DNA of 64,000 nt from Luminiphilus sp. (GCA_029242325.1 JAQWUD010000010.1:141379-205378), one strand, 5' to 3'; positions 1-8,290 are shown, counted from the stretch's first letter. The notes: generated by a model not told the origin, from the sequence alone. Made by a program: numbers and translations.

Positions 1-1092
1 TCCGTTTCCCGAGAGGGTATCCATTTGCAACCCAGCGGCATGATTCTCAGCGAGCCTCTGTGTCACCTCTTTGTCGAATTGCTGTTCGAACGTCTGGAGC
101 AATGGCAGTAACTCCGCCTCAGCAAAGCCGGCCCGCAGACCTTTTAAAAGTGATGCCAAGCGATCCGCTACTCTGAAACAGGTATTCATTCCCATGCTGC
201 GCGCAGGATGCATGGCGTGCCTCGCATCACCAATCAGCACAGCCGCGCCGTCACCACGATAGGACTCTGCCTGTTGAGATACTGGCGGGTAGACGGCGCC
301 GAATGCGAGGTGCTCAAATTCCAGATTCGGACACCATTGCTGCAATTGATTATGCAGAACTGATTCTGGCTGGTTGCGCCACATAGACAGCTCATCACTA
401 GCGATCGGAAAACCGATTTTCGTTCCGCCGCCGGTTCGCGGAATCATGGAAACCATTCGCTCATGCAACAGATGCACGTCGAGCGTCCTCATTTCGGGGG
501 TATCCATCAGACGGCCATATAGCACCGCTATCGGATACTGATACCGATGCCGATCAATCCGGACACCCAATTTCGATCGCACAGGCGAGGCAGTGCCATC
601 CGCGCCCACCAATAGCGTACACCTGAGCGTTCCCGATTCTCCTGCGCCGGCCCAATGGATCTGCCAGCCACCGCGCACACGATCCAGAGACCAATCGGAT
701 ATGCCACTGATATCAATGGCGCCCTGCTCAACGGCATGGGTCAGCAGCACGTCACCAATCTGCTCATGATTCAAATAAAGAAATGCCGGTGCGCAGTCAG
801 CTCGCTCCGGCACCGGAATCTTGACCAACAGCCGTCCCTCGGTATCAAACCACCGGGTACCGTGTCGTTGCTCCGCCCCGCTCAATACAAGTGTATTCAA
901 GACCCCCCAACGCTCCAGTATCGGCTGCACTGCAGGCTGAATGTGATCTCCTCTGGCTGAATCGAGCCCTCCTTGTCGTCGATCCAATAACGCCACACTC
1001 AGACCGCTACCTGCCAAGGCAGCGGCCAGAGCGGATCCCGCAATGCCTGATCCGACAATACCCACGTCAACACACTGCGCCTCGCCTGGCAT
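1..1092 (-). CDS. FAD-dependent monooxygenase, UbiH/PHBH-like (3' end outside window)
   Basis: The frame runs off the left edge without a stop, so 364 codons are visible and the C-terminus is missing. It shows the three marks of class A flavoprotein monooxygenases: an N-terminal Rossmann GSGIAG dinucleotide site (about residues 13-18), a central GADGTASPVR 'DG' motif, and a C-terminal FAD-ribityl motif GDARHAMHP. Such enzymes hydroxylate aromatic or quinone-like substrates with NAD(P)H and O2. The particular substrate cannot be read from the sequence. ATG at 1092 is chosen because it lies nine codons before the Rossmann motif, with GGAG upstream; an in-frame stop lies further upstream. It is divergent from the MFS transporter, with 187 bases between. 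Confidence 0.85.
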   Translation of the reverse strand, partial: MPGEAQCVDVGIVGSGIAGSALAAALAGSGLSVALLDRRQGGLDSARGDHIQPAVQPILERWGVLNTLVLSGAEQRHGTRWFDTEGRLLVKIPVPERADCAPAFLYLNHEQIGDVLLTHAVEQGAIDISGISDWSLDRVRGGWQIHWAGAGESGTLRCTLLVGADGTASPVRSKLGVRIDRHRYQYPIAVLYGRLMDTPEMRTLDVHLLHERMVSMIPRTGGGTKIGFPIASDELSMWRNQPESVLHNQLQQWCPNLEFEHLAFGAVYPPVSQQAESYRGDGAAVLIGDARHAMHPARSMGMNTCFRVADRLASLLKGLRAGFAEAELLPLLQTFEQQFDKEVTQRLAENHAAGLQMDTLSGNG

Positions 1093-1279
1093 CGCCCACT
1101 CCAACTCTGGATCTGCATCCAACGCGCCTACTTTAACATCGCAACCTCGCGCATGACGCGACTCAGCCCGGTAACAGCCTCTTACCCCAAAAAGCAGGTG
1201 TTTGTTGGCACCCGTGTGCAGATTCCATGGACACCCCCGCTAGTGTAATGTCGCGCCTATCACGAGAGGAATCTATCCC

Positions 1280-2527
1280 ATGCCCATGCGCGCCAACAGT
1301 CACACAAAATGGAGCGTTCTGAGTGGTCTTTTTCTGGTCTACATGGCGTCAAACGGCATCACCCTTCACACTTTGCCCATGCTCTACCCGGAACTGATGG
1401 AAGAGTTTGGCTGGAGAGAAAGCGAGGTTACCCTTCCCGCCACCGTTTTTTTCGTCGTCGGCGCGATCACCTCGCCACCCGCAGGCTGGCTCCTCGACCG
1501 CTATTCATCCAGAGTAATAATCGCTCTGGGTAGCTTGCTTCTCAGCCTTGGTCTCATGGGTTACTCGACAACCCACACGTTGTGGCAGCTGGTTGCTATT
1601 TATGCAGTACTGGGCATCGCTCTCTCGCTGTGCGGCCTTGTCTCCAATATGGTCATGCTTACCAGTTGGTTCTCGGCGGGACGTGGCCGCGCGACCGGCA
1701 TACTGCTGATGGCCTCAAGCCTCGGGGGCGCTATTTTCCCACTGATGATCGGCATTGGCATGGAGGTATTGGGTTGGCGGCACACCATTCTGCTGGCGGG
1801 GATTGGCGTAGCTGTTACCATGCTCATGAGCTCATGGCTTTTGCTCAGGGATGGCCGTTCGCTCCGGGCGGGGCGAGTATCGACCTCGCCGACGGAGGCA
1901 CTTCAGCAGAACACGCCCTCTAACGGGCTATTTTCTGTAATGCGAGAGCGTCGTTTCCTCGCCATCATCTTTGTGACCGGCAGTCTCTGGTTCATCATCA
2001 TTGCACTCACCCAGCACCAATCGATTTTTCTCGCTCGAGACGTTGGGCTAGAGCGCGGATTATTACCCTCTGTATTCAGCCTCTTTTTCGCCAGCTCAGT
2101 GTTGGGAAAACTCGCATTCGGTCTGCTTTCTGACCGGTTTGACCTGCACAAGGTGATGAGCGGTGCTACATTGATGCTGGCTGCTTCGCTAGTGATCCTT
2201 AGTAGGGTCACGGCAATAGACCAGCAGCTGGTTTTTTTCTATGCAGTTTTAGCTGGCCTAGGTTTTAGCGGCGCTTTCACCTGCATCCAGATCTTGGTCG
2301 CCGCCCATTATGCAGGCACTCATTACGGCCGCATCCTGGCGGTGGTGGTACTGATTGATACGCTATTCGGAGCACTCGGTACCCGCACCATAGCCCTGAT
2401 ACGCGAATGGCAGGGAGAATATGTCTCTGGCCTGTTGGGCATGTCTGCACTCGCAGCGACCAGCGCGCTAGTCGTCATGCGGTTGAGTCGACCCCATAAA
2501 AAACAGCTTAGTCACTTAGAGAGGTAG
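1280..2527 (+). CDS. MFS transporter
   Basis: A 415-residue hydrophobic protein with about 12 predicted membrane spans, the usual size for a major facilitator. Both halves carry a motif-A-like loop between spans 2-3 and 8-9 (GWLLDRYSSR near residue 75 and FGLLSDRF near residue 277). It should be an inner-membrane proton-coupled porter. The N-terminal half resembles the monocarboxylate/oxalate-formate type of MFS, but the substrate is not determinable. ATG at 1280 has GAGAGGAAT just upstream; an ATG two codons later is an alternative. Its end overlaps the convergent thioesterase gene by 20 bases. Confidence 0.85.
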   Translation: MPMRANSHTKWSVLSGLFLVYMASNGITLHTLPMLYPELMEEFGWRESEVTLPATVFFVVGAITSPPAGWLLDRYSSRVIIALGSLLLSLGLMGYSTTHTLWQLVAIYAVLGIALSLCGLVSNMVMLTSWFSAGRGRATGILLMASSLGGAIFPLMIGIGMEVLGWRHTILLAGIGVAVTMLMSSWLLLRDGRSLRAGRVSTSPTEALQQNTPSNGLFSVMRERRFLAIIFVTGSLWFIIIALTQHQSIFLARDVGLERGLLPSVFSLFFASSVLGKLAFGLLSDRFDLHKVMSGATLMLAASLVILSRVTAIDQQLVFFYAVLAGLGFSGAFTCIQILVAAHYAGTHYGRILAVVVLIDTLFGALGTRTIALIREWQGEYVSGLLGMSALAATSALVVMRLSRPHKKQLSHLER

Positions 2528-3173
2528 CCAAAATACAGCGTTCCGCGGCCAGCAGATCTGCAACGGCAAAATAATCGGTAACCGCGGCTTTATATTCATT
2601 CATAAACGCCACACCGTCCTCGCAAATTCGCCGTCGCTGCAAGACACTACAAAAGCGACGCACATCTTCCTCAGTCTCCAGAATCAGCGGAGGCACCTCA
2701 GCGGTCAAACCATCAGCAGACTTAGCAAACATGGTGAAGTAGCACGTATTGGTGTGCTTGCTAGCCCCTTCCTGCAGATTCTCGGCAACCACCTTGATCC
2801 CGACAACAAGAGATTTCTTGCCTACATAGTTGACCGAACCCATCACAGAGACGCCTTCACCGACCTCTACCGGCAGCAAGAACTGTACGTTATCCACCGA
2901 CACGGTAACGCAATAATTACCTGCATGCTTGCTCGCGCAGACGTAGGCCAGCTTATCCATGAGCGACATTAGCGTGCCGCCTTGTACCTTACCGCCGGAA
3001 TTCGCGTAGCTCAGCACCATCAGCTCGGTGATGACGCTTCGCGAATACGCAACGGGATGCCCCTTAATATCAAAGCCCTCTGGATTGAGAGCTGTACGCG
3101 GGAACTCCCCGCGGGGATTAACCTGGCCATTTGTCGCCATCTCGCGCCGCAGGATGCGATTACCAGCATTCAT
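2508..3173 (-). CDS. acyl-CoA thioesterase, hotdog fold
   Basis: A 221-residue protein with one hotdog domain of the cytosolic acyl-CoA hydrolase (BACH/YciA) type. The central helix has GGTLMSLMDKLAYVCASKH, with the conserved Asp (residue 73) and the usual glycine pair before it. It should hydrolyse fatty acyl-CoA to free acid and CoA. The C-terminal part after about residue 160 is not a second full hotdog. Its start faces the CsoR-type regulator, and the two genes share a 92-base region containing two metal-repressor palindromes, so its expression might be affected by that repressor. ATG at 3140 is an alternative start. Confidence 0.83.
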   Translation of the reverse strand: MNAGNRILRREMATNGQVNPRGEFPRTALNPEGFDIKGHPVAYSRSVITELMVLSYANSGGKVQGGTLMSLMDKLAYVCASKHAGNYCVTVSVDNVQFLLPVEVGEGVSVMGSVNYVGKKSLVVGIKVVAENLQEGASKHTNTCYFTMFAKSADGLTAEVPPLILETEEDVRRFCSVLQRRRICEDGVAFMNEYKAAVTDYFAVADLLAAERCILATSLSD

Positions 3174-3194
3174 TCAAGCACCCAGCCGATGATA

Positions 3195-3222
3195 TTGACC
3201 TGATACCCATAGGGGGTATAAA
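3195..3222 (+). promoter_or_regulatory. sigma-70 promoter of the csoR operon
   Basis: TTGACC (3195-3200) and TATAAA (3217-3222) are separated by 16 bases. The first CsoR-type palindrome fills the spacer, which is the expected position for repression. A perfect TATAAT (3233-3238) lies further downstream but has no good -35 partner. Confidence 0.6.
3203..3219. promoter_or_regulatory. CsoR-type operator 1
   Basis: ATACCCATAGGGGGTAT is a 17-base inverted repeat of the ATACCC-GGGTAT type bound by CsoR/RcnR-family repressors. It sits between the -35 and -10 elements of the regulator's own promoter. Confidence 0.72.
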
Positions 3223-3236
3223 TTAAACGCTCTATA

Positions 3237-3253
3237 ATACCCCTGTGGGGTAT
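3237..3253. promoter_or_regulatory. CsoR-type operator 2
   Basis: ATACCCCTGTGGGGTAT has perfect 7-base arms around a 3-base centre and is the better of the two copies. It covers the possible GTG start at 3245, which favours the downstream ATG (3266) as the true csoR start. The two site centres are 34 bases apart. Confidence 0.75.
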
Positions 3254-3265
3254 GAGGTGCGGGCA

Positions 3266-3541
3266 ATGAGAGAGAAAACCCAGCGAAAAGCTGATGCCAG
3301 ATTGGCCAGAATCGAGGGTCAAATTCGCGCTGTGCGCAAAATGGTAGCGGCCGATCGCTATTGCATTGACGTCGTCAGGCAAGTGCAGGCGGCGCGTTCC
3401 GCCCTGAGCAGTCTCGAGACCCTCATTATCGATGATCACGTTGATACGTGCGTAGAGCACGCTCTAGAGGGAGGAGCGATGAGCGAGCGCAGGGAAAAGG
3501 TAACCGAGCTGGTCTCTATTCTCACGGGCCGAAAAAAGTGA
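3266..3541 (+). CDS. csoR: CsoR/FrmR-family metal-sensing transcriptional repressor
   Basis: A 91-residue all-helical DUF156 protein. Counting from the ATG at 3266, Cys33, His58 and Cys62 reproduce the Cys-x24-His-x3-Cys spacing of the Cu(I)-sensing CsoR triad. The nickel/cobalt sensor RcnR has His at the last position, and FrmR lacks this set. Family knowledge says metal binding releases the repressor from DNA. It is the first gene of an apparent operon, its stop overlaps the next start (GTGA), and two matching operators lie just upstream. GAGGTG at 3254-3259 is the ribosome site. Copper is the likely signal, but another soft metal cannot be excluded. Confidence 0.88.
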   Translation: MREKTQRKADARLARIEGQIRAVRKMVAADRYCIDVVRQVQAARSALSSLETLIIDDHVDTCVEHALEGGAMSERREKVTELVSILTGRKK

Positions 3542-4185
3542 GATTAGCGCTGGTTGTTGCGTTAGTCACCGCTACCTCGATCAGCAGTCTTAAAGCATGG
3601 TCAAGACCTGTTTCGTATGCCGGTGGCTGGACAATTATTGAAGAGTCAGACCGCCAGGCCAGCTCAGCTCTGATCCATTACACACCCTCGCCCAATTGGT
3701 CTGCGGGTATCAGAACCGAAGTCAACCGCGACGCGGATTACGCAATCTATAGCATTCACCCGACCTTTTTGGCCAAGCGCTGGTTCGGCGCGGACTATCA
3801 GGGCAATTTTTATATTCACGGTGGCGCGGGAGTTGCCACAGGAATCAATGACAACCCTCTTGGAGACGAGCTAGCTACTTATGGCGGCGTAATGGCCGAC
3901 TGGGAAACACGGACGCTCTTCATAGGTTATCGCAATCGTTACCTGAACTCGGGACATTTTGGTGATCAATTCATGCAAGCAGTCAGAGCGGGATTTGCCC
4001 CCTACAAGGGCGACAGTGGCGATTTGCACACATGGTTAATGCTGGAAATTGATCATCGCCCCAAGGATGGCGAACCAATGACTGCAACGCCATTAATTCG
4101 CCTGTTCAAAGGCCCCCTCCTATTGGAGGCCGGCTATAACCTCACCGTGAACCAACCCCTCTTTAACTTTACCTACCGCTTTTGA
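3538..4185 (+). CDS. secreted beta-rich (probably outer-membrane) protein of the metal operon
   Basis: I do not recognise a named family. The GTG at 3538 overlaps the csoR stop and begins a 215-residue protein with a signal peptide (about residues 1-18). What follows is rich in alternating aromatic/polar segments, such as repeated short strands with Tyr, Trp and Phe. It ends in Tyr-Arg-Phe, the terminal aromatic typical of outer-membrane beta-barrels. A longer reading frame from 3448 overlaps csoR and lacks a signal peptide at its start, so it is rejected as the true start. By operon position it probably takes part in metal handling at the outer membrane. Confidence 0.6.
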   Translation: MRLALVVALVTATSISSLKAWSRPVSYAGGWTIIEESDRQASSALIHYTPSPNWSAGIRTEVNRDADYAIYSIHPTFLAKRWFGADYQGNFYIHGGAGVATGINDNPLGDELATYGGVMADWETRTLFIGYRNRYLNSGHFGDQFMQAVRAGFAPYKGDSGDLHTWLMLEIDHRPKDGEPMTATPLIRLFKGPLLLEAGYNLTVNQPLFNFTYRF

Positions 4186-4201
4186 ACAGGAGGCAAGCAC
4201 C

Positions 4202-4723
4202 ATGCACCTACCGATATTGATGAGTTTTTTGGTGAATGTCGCCGCAATATTCAGCGTGACAGCGAACGCTCAGGAACACCCTGATCATAATCATCATGCT
4301 GAACATCAGCATACGATGGGCGTCGACCCGACTCAGGCTCAGCCCGCAGAGCAAAACCATGACAATGACGACGAATCACTCGACACCCATTCAGCAGCGC
4401 CCGCGTCGAAAACAACCGCCAATACAGCGGCCCTCACACGAACCGAGGACATTGATACCGCACTATCAGCGGGTGGAGAGCCCATCGTTGCCGATGTATT
4501 GGGCGTGGTTTGCGACTTCTGCGCTCTCGCCATGAATAAAATCTTCAGCAAAAGAGGTGAAGTCGCAGCGATTTATGTCGATCTAGATACCAAAACGCTT
4601 AATCTCGTACTGATCCCCGGTGCCACACTCAGTGACGGGCGTATTGCCGAGTTAGCCATTCAGGCGGGCTATCGGGTTGCCGGTATTCGGCGTGGCACTG
4701 AGGCGCTGGGTAGGACATCGTGA
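4202..4723 (+). CDS. periplasmic His-rich protein with HMA-like CxxC domain
   Basis: 173 residues. A signal peptide ends about residue 23 (ANA-Q). A His/Asp-rich segment follows (residues 25-63, including HNHHAEHQH), then an Ala/Thr linker, then a ferredoxin-like heavy-metal-associated domain (about 93-158). In the domain the metal site reads GVVCDFC (Cys104, Cys107) instead of the usual GMTCxxC. The rest of the domain keeps the HMA pattern, with a strand of alternating hydrophobics after the first helix. It is likely a soluble periplasmic metal binder or chaperone, analogous to MerP. AGGAGG lies just before the ATG. Its stop overlaps the next gene's GTG start. Confidence 0.75.
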   Translation: MHLPILMSFLVNVAAIFSVTANAQEHPDHNHHAEHQHTMGVDPTQAQPAEQNHDNDDESLDTHSAAPASKTTANTAALTRTEDIDTALSAGGEPIVADVLGVVCDFCALAMNKIFSKRGEVAAIYVDLDTKTLNLVLIPGATLSDGRIAELAIQAGYRVAGIRRGTEALGRTS

Positions 4724-5100
4724 AAGGTGACTGGCGGGACAGCGTCGTACCCACACTGGCGCTATTCGGTAGCGCCTCCACCTTACTGTGCTGTGCGCTT
4801 CCCGCGTTACTGATTTCTATTGGCGCCGGCGCTGTGATGGCCGGCCTCACCTCGGCGATACCCGGTATCATTTGGCTGTCCACTCACAAAGACATACTAT
4901 TCCTGCTATCTGGATTGATGATGGTCGCAAGCACGGGGCTATGGTGGCAGCAGCGCAACGCGCCCTGCCCAGTTGACCCCATCAAGGCGGCTGCCTGCAC
5001 ACGCCTCCGCCAAATCAACAAGTGGCTACTCTCTTCGGCCTGGCTCGCCTACATTTGCGGTATATTCTTTGCCTACCTTTGGGCGCGCCTTTTTTACTAG
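4720..5100 (+). CDS. MerT-like inner-membrane metal transport protein
   Basis: 126 residues with about three membrane spans (residues 12-43, 57-75 and 103-124). The first span has a vicinal pair Cys24-Cys25 in STLLCCALPALL, and the loop after span 2 has Cys83 and Cys93. Mercuric transporter MerT has this same plan: a Cys pair in span 1, a Cys pair in the cytoplasmic loop, and three spans. It is coupled to the preceding periplasmic HMA-like protein by a GTGA overlap, as MerP accompanies MerT. With a CsoR-type regulator instead of MerR, and no mercuric reductase nearby, the metal may be copper. Direction of transport is unknown. It meets the PepSY gene tail-to-tail with a 4-base overlap. Confidence 0.7.
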   Translation: MKGDWRDSVVPTLALFGSASTLLCCALPALLISIGAGAVMAGLTSAIPGIIWLSTHKDILFLLSGLMMVASTGLWWQQRNAPCPVDPIKAAACTRLRQINKWLLSSAWLAYICGIFFAYLWARLFY

Positions 5101-5780
5101 CCGGACCCTATCCGTCGAGTCTCACGATACAACCAGAGCCCCAAGATCGCGGTCAGTAATGCCATGACAGAGAAAATCTTCAGCAACCACGTGCCGATGG
5201 TATCGCGGTCTTCGTAGCTCATAATATGCAGGGACCACAGGAAGTCCCACCAGCGCCAGGCGCTGTGCCTTACCGCTATAACGTCTCCTGAGACCGCATC
5301 GATGTAAGCCACTTTCTCGGGACGGGTCGATTCCCACACCTTCCAAAGAGGTAGCGGCCCGCCACGAAATTCGCTGCCGGATACTTCAGACTCGATCCAC
5401 TCGGCTCGATCTGGCTTCAACACCGTGCGGGCGGTGGCGAGGGCTATCGCGTCGCCTTGTGTCAAGAACGCCAGCGGGTCACCCTGAACATCTCGCCACA
5501 CAACACCTTCTCGGGTCTGCACGCCAACAATAACCTCTCCAGGTAGGCGCCCCTGCATGCTGATACCAACCGCCAATTCATCCACACGTTGAAGGACTGA
5601 CAGGTCAAATGAGATCACTTCCGGCGCGACTCGGTACTGATGTCCCCGGACGTAGTCAATGTCTACGAAAGCAAAGTAAATACCGCTGATCGTCCACAGC
5701 AGCAGTTGCACCGAAGTAAGCATGGCAACAGCCCGATGCCATCGCCTGAGGCGTCGCTGCCACGACAGAGAAGACGCCAT
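5097..5780 (-). CDS. PepSY-domain membrane protein
   Basis: 227 residues with an N-terminal span (about 17-40, preceded by a basic WQRRLRRWHR stretch), a large periplasmic part and a C-terminal span (about 196-217). The periplasmic part has a PepSY-like segment ending in a conserved VAYIDAVSGDVIAV strand. The WWDFLWSLHIMSYEDRD region before the last span is typical of single-module PepSY-TM proteins found with metal or haem uptake and ferric-reductase genes. Function is not established. It is convergent with the metal operon, so any shared role is inference from position only. Confidence 0.75.
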   Translation of the reverse strand: MASSLSWQRRLRRWHRAVAMLTSVQLLLWTISGIYFAFVDIDYVRGHQYRVAPEVISFDLSVLQRVDELAVGISMQGRLPGEVIVGVQTREGVVWRDVQGDPLAFLTQGDAIALATARTVLKPDRAEWIESEVSGSEFRGGPLPLWKVWESTRPEKVAYIDAVSGDVIAVRHSAWRWWDFLWSLHIMSYEDRDTIGTWLLKIFSVMALLTAILGLWLYRETRRIGSG

Positions 5781-5785
5781 ATCAA

Positions 5786-6559
5786 CTACTCAGCACTATT
5801 TTGCGGCATGGAAAGTACAGTGCTCGGGTAGCAGATCTGCATTAATCTCCCGACCTCGTCGCGCTCATGACGACCATGGGGAAGACAGTGCCGCTGGGAA
5901 GGCTCCAACCGAGCCACTAATCCACACACCAGCGCGTCCAGAATGTCATCCTTGGCCAGCCGCGATCGTGGGGCAAGCGAGAGCGCCGAACTCACTAAAT
6001 GTGGCAGCTCCGGATACGCCATGTGGCGCTCCAAAACAGCAAAGCGCTGACGATAACCAGCGCTCGTCTTTTTTGACTCAGTCATTGGCATGCCCCCGTT
6101 TAGCGCTGAAAAGCACAGTTCGGGATGACACTCTACCCAGTGCTCGCAGCGGCCTGCATTTGCGGTCAAATGCTGCTCCGTTTCGCGAATCTTGGGTAAT
6201 AAAAAAAAAGCCTGCTTGCTGATCCCCCTGCCGCAATGACGCTTACTCGCCGCATTGAGCTCCGGATAGTTTTTATCAGACAGCGCCAAGCGAGGAGGAA
6301 CCGCGAACACGCTACCGCGCCTTTCGCCCAAAAGCTTTCGCGCTTCAGTATCACAAGCCCGCACGCCGCTGTCCGAGAGACCTATTGGCATATCAATGCA
6401 CACGGTTGCCCCGGGGTTAATACACGTCAGCGTCGCCTGAAGATCTTCAAACAGCACCATGGACCAGTTGCGACCGTCCCAACCCGCGCACACCCAGCCA
6501 CCCCGGCACCCATCCATGCCAGCTGAAATGAACGAGTTAGCGGGCAACACAGGCGTCAC
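5786..6559 (-). CDS. DUF429 family protein (predicted RNase H-like fold)
   Basis: The protein begins its conserved part with AGMDGCRGGW, the hallmark of DUF429, followed by CIDMPIGL (second acidic motif) and DDILDALVCGLVARL near the C-terminus. These acidic positions are laid out as in RNase H-like nucleases, but activity has not been shown for the family as far as I know. The start is uncertain. The frame stays open to 6649, but that would overlap the P450 gene. GTG at 6559 or 6550 and ATG at 6517 are all possible, and none has a clear ribosome site. It follows the P450 gene in the same direction and may be co-transcribed. Confidence 0.72.
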   Translation of the reverse strand: MTPVLPANSFISAGMDGCRGGWVCAGWDGRNWSMVLFEDLQATLTCINPGATVCIDMPIGLSDSGVRACDTEARKLLGERRGSVFAVPPRLALSDKNYPELNAASKRHCGRGISKQAFFLLPKIRETEQHLTANAGRCEHWVECHPELCFSALNGGMPMTESKKTSAGYRQRFAVLERHMAYPELPHLVSSALSLAPRSRLAKDDILDALVCGLVARLEPSQRHCLPHGRHERDEVGRLMQICYPSTVLSMPQNSAE

Positions 6560-6591
6560 CGCAGCGAGCCGCTCTCCAAGCAACCACTCCC

Positions 6592-7833
6592 CTAGAAACG
6601 ACTGACCTTGACGGGCAGGTGCGTGAACCCGCGAATAAACAGATTGCACGTCCGCTTGGGCTCACCGGCCAGTTCTATCGTTTTAAAGCGTAAAAGGGCT
6701 TCTTCCCACAAGATACGGAGCTGCATTTCTGCCAGACGATTCCCCATACATCGGTGAATGCCAGCGCCAAAAGACAGATGGCTTCTGACATTCGGGCGGT
6801 CAATCCAAAAATCATTCGGTCGCTCGATGACGGTCTCGTCGTAGTTTCCCGACACGTACCAAAGCACCACTTTTTCCCCTTTGCGAATCGCTTGGCCATT
6901 AAGCTCGACATTGCGGGTCGCTGTTCGCCGCATGTGCGGCAAGGGCGTTTGGAAACGGATAATTTCAGAGACCATGGAAGGAATGAGCTCTGGATTGCGA
7001 CGCACCTTGGCCATTTGTTCCGGGAACTGATTGAGAAACACTATGCCGCCGGACATGGAGTTTCTCGTTGTGTCATTGCCGCCTACGATGAGCAGCATGA
7101 TGTTTCCCATGTAGGTCAGTGGATCGTCCACCATATTCGCGGTATTCGGATCGGCCTGCAGCATTCTTATAAGATCAAAGGCTTGCTTGCCGTCATCTTT
7201 CCGCTCGTGCCAGAGCTCGGTAAAACGTTGCAGACACGCTGTCATATGCTCAACAATCACCTCACGCGGAACACCCTCACCCGCAGTGATTCTCTCATCA
7301 TTGGTAAACATATCAGACCACTGGGTCAGGTTGTTGCGCTCCTCCCACGGATAATCAAACAACGTAGCTAGCATTTTGGTGGTCAAATCGCGGCTCACCA
7401 GCTTGACCCAATCAAACGGCTCGTCCTCCGGCAAGGCATCAAGCACCTCGGCAGTGCGCGTCCGTATTAGCGATTCGAACTCTGTCAAATTGCGTGGTGC
7501 AACGACGTGGTGGACCGCCCGCCTCTGGTCATCGTGCTCTGGGGGATCCATCGCAATAAACATCTTGAGGATCATATCGGGCTCTGGATCGAGAATGGCG
7601 ATGGACGGCTCTGACGAAAACGTGTCGGTATCGCGCTCGATCGCGACGATATCCTCGTACCGAGATACTGACCAGAAGGGACCCGCGGGACTGTCTGATT
7701 GAAAATGCACCGGTGAATCCACTCGCAATCGAGTGAACAAATCGTGCCAGTAATCGTGCTCGAACATCCGCGGATCCGAGACATCAAGGTCCTTGACTTC
7801 CATTTCACGATAGTTGGGCTTGGGGACGGTCAC
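6592..7833 (-). CDS. cytochrome P450, CYP153-type alkane hydroxylase
   Basis: 413 residues, complete. The I-helix oxygen-binding motif is GGNDTTRNSMSGG (251-263), the ExxR pair is Glu290/Arg293, and the haem loop FGAGIHRCMGNRLAE places the thiolate at Cys362. The GGNDTTRNS motif and RCMGNRLAEMQ are characteristic of CYP153 enzymes, soluble omega-hydroxylases of medium-chain alkanes and fatty acids. GTG at 7833 is preceded by AGGA at good spacing. The electron donor is very likely the ferredoxin encoded 65 bases upstream. A ferredoxin reductase, normally the third component, is not in the cluster. Confidence 0.93.
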   Translation of the reverse strand: MTVPKPNYREMEVKDLDVSDPRMFEHDYWHDLFTRLRVDSPVHFQSDSPAGPFWSVSRYEDIVAIERDTDTFSSEPSIAILDPEPDMILKMFIAMDPPEHDDQRRAVHHVVAPRNLTEFESLIRTRTAEVLDALPEDEPFDWVKLVSRDLTTKMLATLFDYPWEERNNLTQWSDMFTNDERITAGEGVPREVIVEHMTACLQRFTELWHERKDDGKQAFDLIRMLQADPNTANMVDDPLTYMGNIMLLIVGGNDTTRNSMSGGIVFLNQFPEQMAKVRRNPELIPSMVSEIIRFQTPLPHMRRTATRNVELNGQAIRKGEKVVLWYVSGNYDETVIERPNDFWIDRPNVRSHLSFGAGIHRCMGNRLAEMQLRILWEEALLRFKTIELAGEPKRTCNLFIRGFTHLPVKVSRF

Positions 7834-7898
7834 GGGAGCATTCCTAAAATCATCTTATTCAACAACTTATGATCACCATCTAAAATAAAACCTGAATG

Positions 7899-8213
7899 CT
7901 ACATCTGAAACTCTGGCAGCCTTACCGTGATATCCGCCATCCCGTCCGAGACCATAATCTGACAGCCCAAACGGGAATTACTGGCGCGATCCGGCCGCAG
8001 GCCAAGCATCGCCGTCTCCTGCGAGTCCGGCGCGGGTAAATCGCCTGAGATTTCGACAAAGCAATGACAAGTGCCACAAATTGCGCCGCCACCGCAGTCC
8101 GCATCAATACCGGGTATGTCGTGCTTAAGAGCGGTCTCCATCAACGAGAGCCCAACGTCACCGTCGACCATGCGCTCTGAGCCATCGTGCTGTATGAATG
8201 TGATCACTGTCAT
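7899..8213 (-). CDS. [2Fe-2S] ferredoxin, putidaredoxin type
   Basis: 104 residues with cluster ligands Cys40, Cys46, Cys49 and Cys84 (CGGGAICGTC then Cys after 34 residues). This is the spacing of putidaredoxin/adrenodoxin-like ferredoxins that serve P450s. It lies directly upstream of the CYP153 gene on the same strand and should deliver electrons to it from an NADH-dependent reductase encoded elsewhere. An ATG start and full-length domain make it an intact gene. Confidence 0.93.
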   Translation of the reverse strand: MTVITFIQHDGSERMVDGDVGLSLMETALKHDIPGIDADCGGGAICGTCHCFVEISGDLPAPDSQETAMLGLRPDRASNSRLGCQIMVSDGMADITVRLPEFQM

Positions 8214-8290
8214 GCCCTACTGTTTCCTTTTCTTTGTTTCCAAGAGTATCTACCTGAGCCGCGCCTCCAAGGACAGCCACAGACGCTATA

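Noticed and set aside
3245-3265. GTG start for csoR at 3245
   Set aside because: It lies inside the second operator palindrome and lacks a ribosome site; ATG at 3266 has GAGGTG before it.
3448-3537. Upstream extension of the secreted protein of the metal operon
   Set aside because: It would overlap csoR in another frame and hide the signal peptide; GTG at 3538 is coupled to the csoR stop.
5722-6222. 166-codon plus-strand frame opposite DUF429
   Set aside because: No domain or ribosome site; DUF429 motifs on the other strand are clear.
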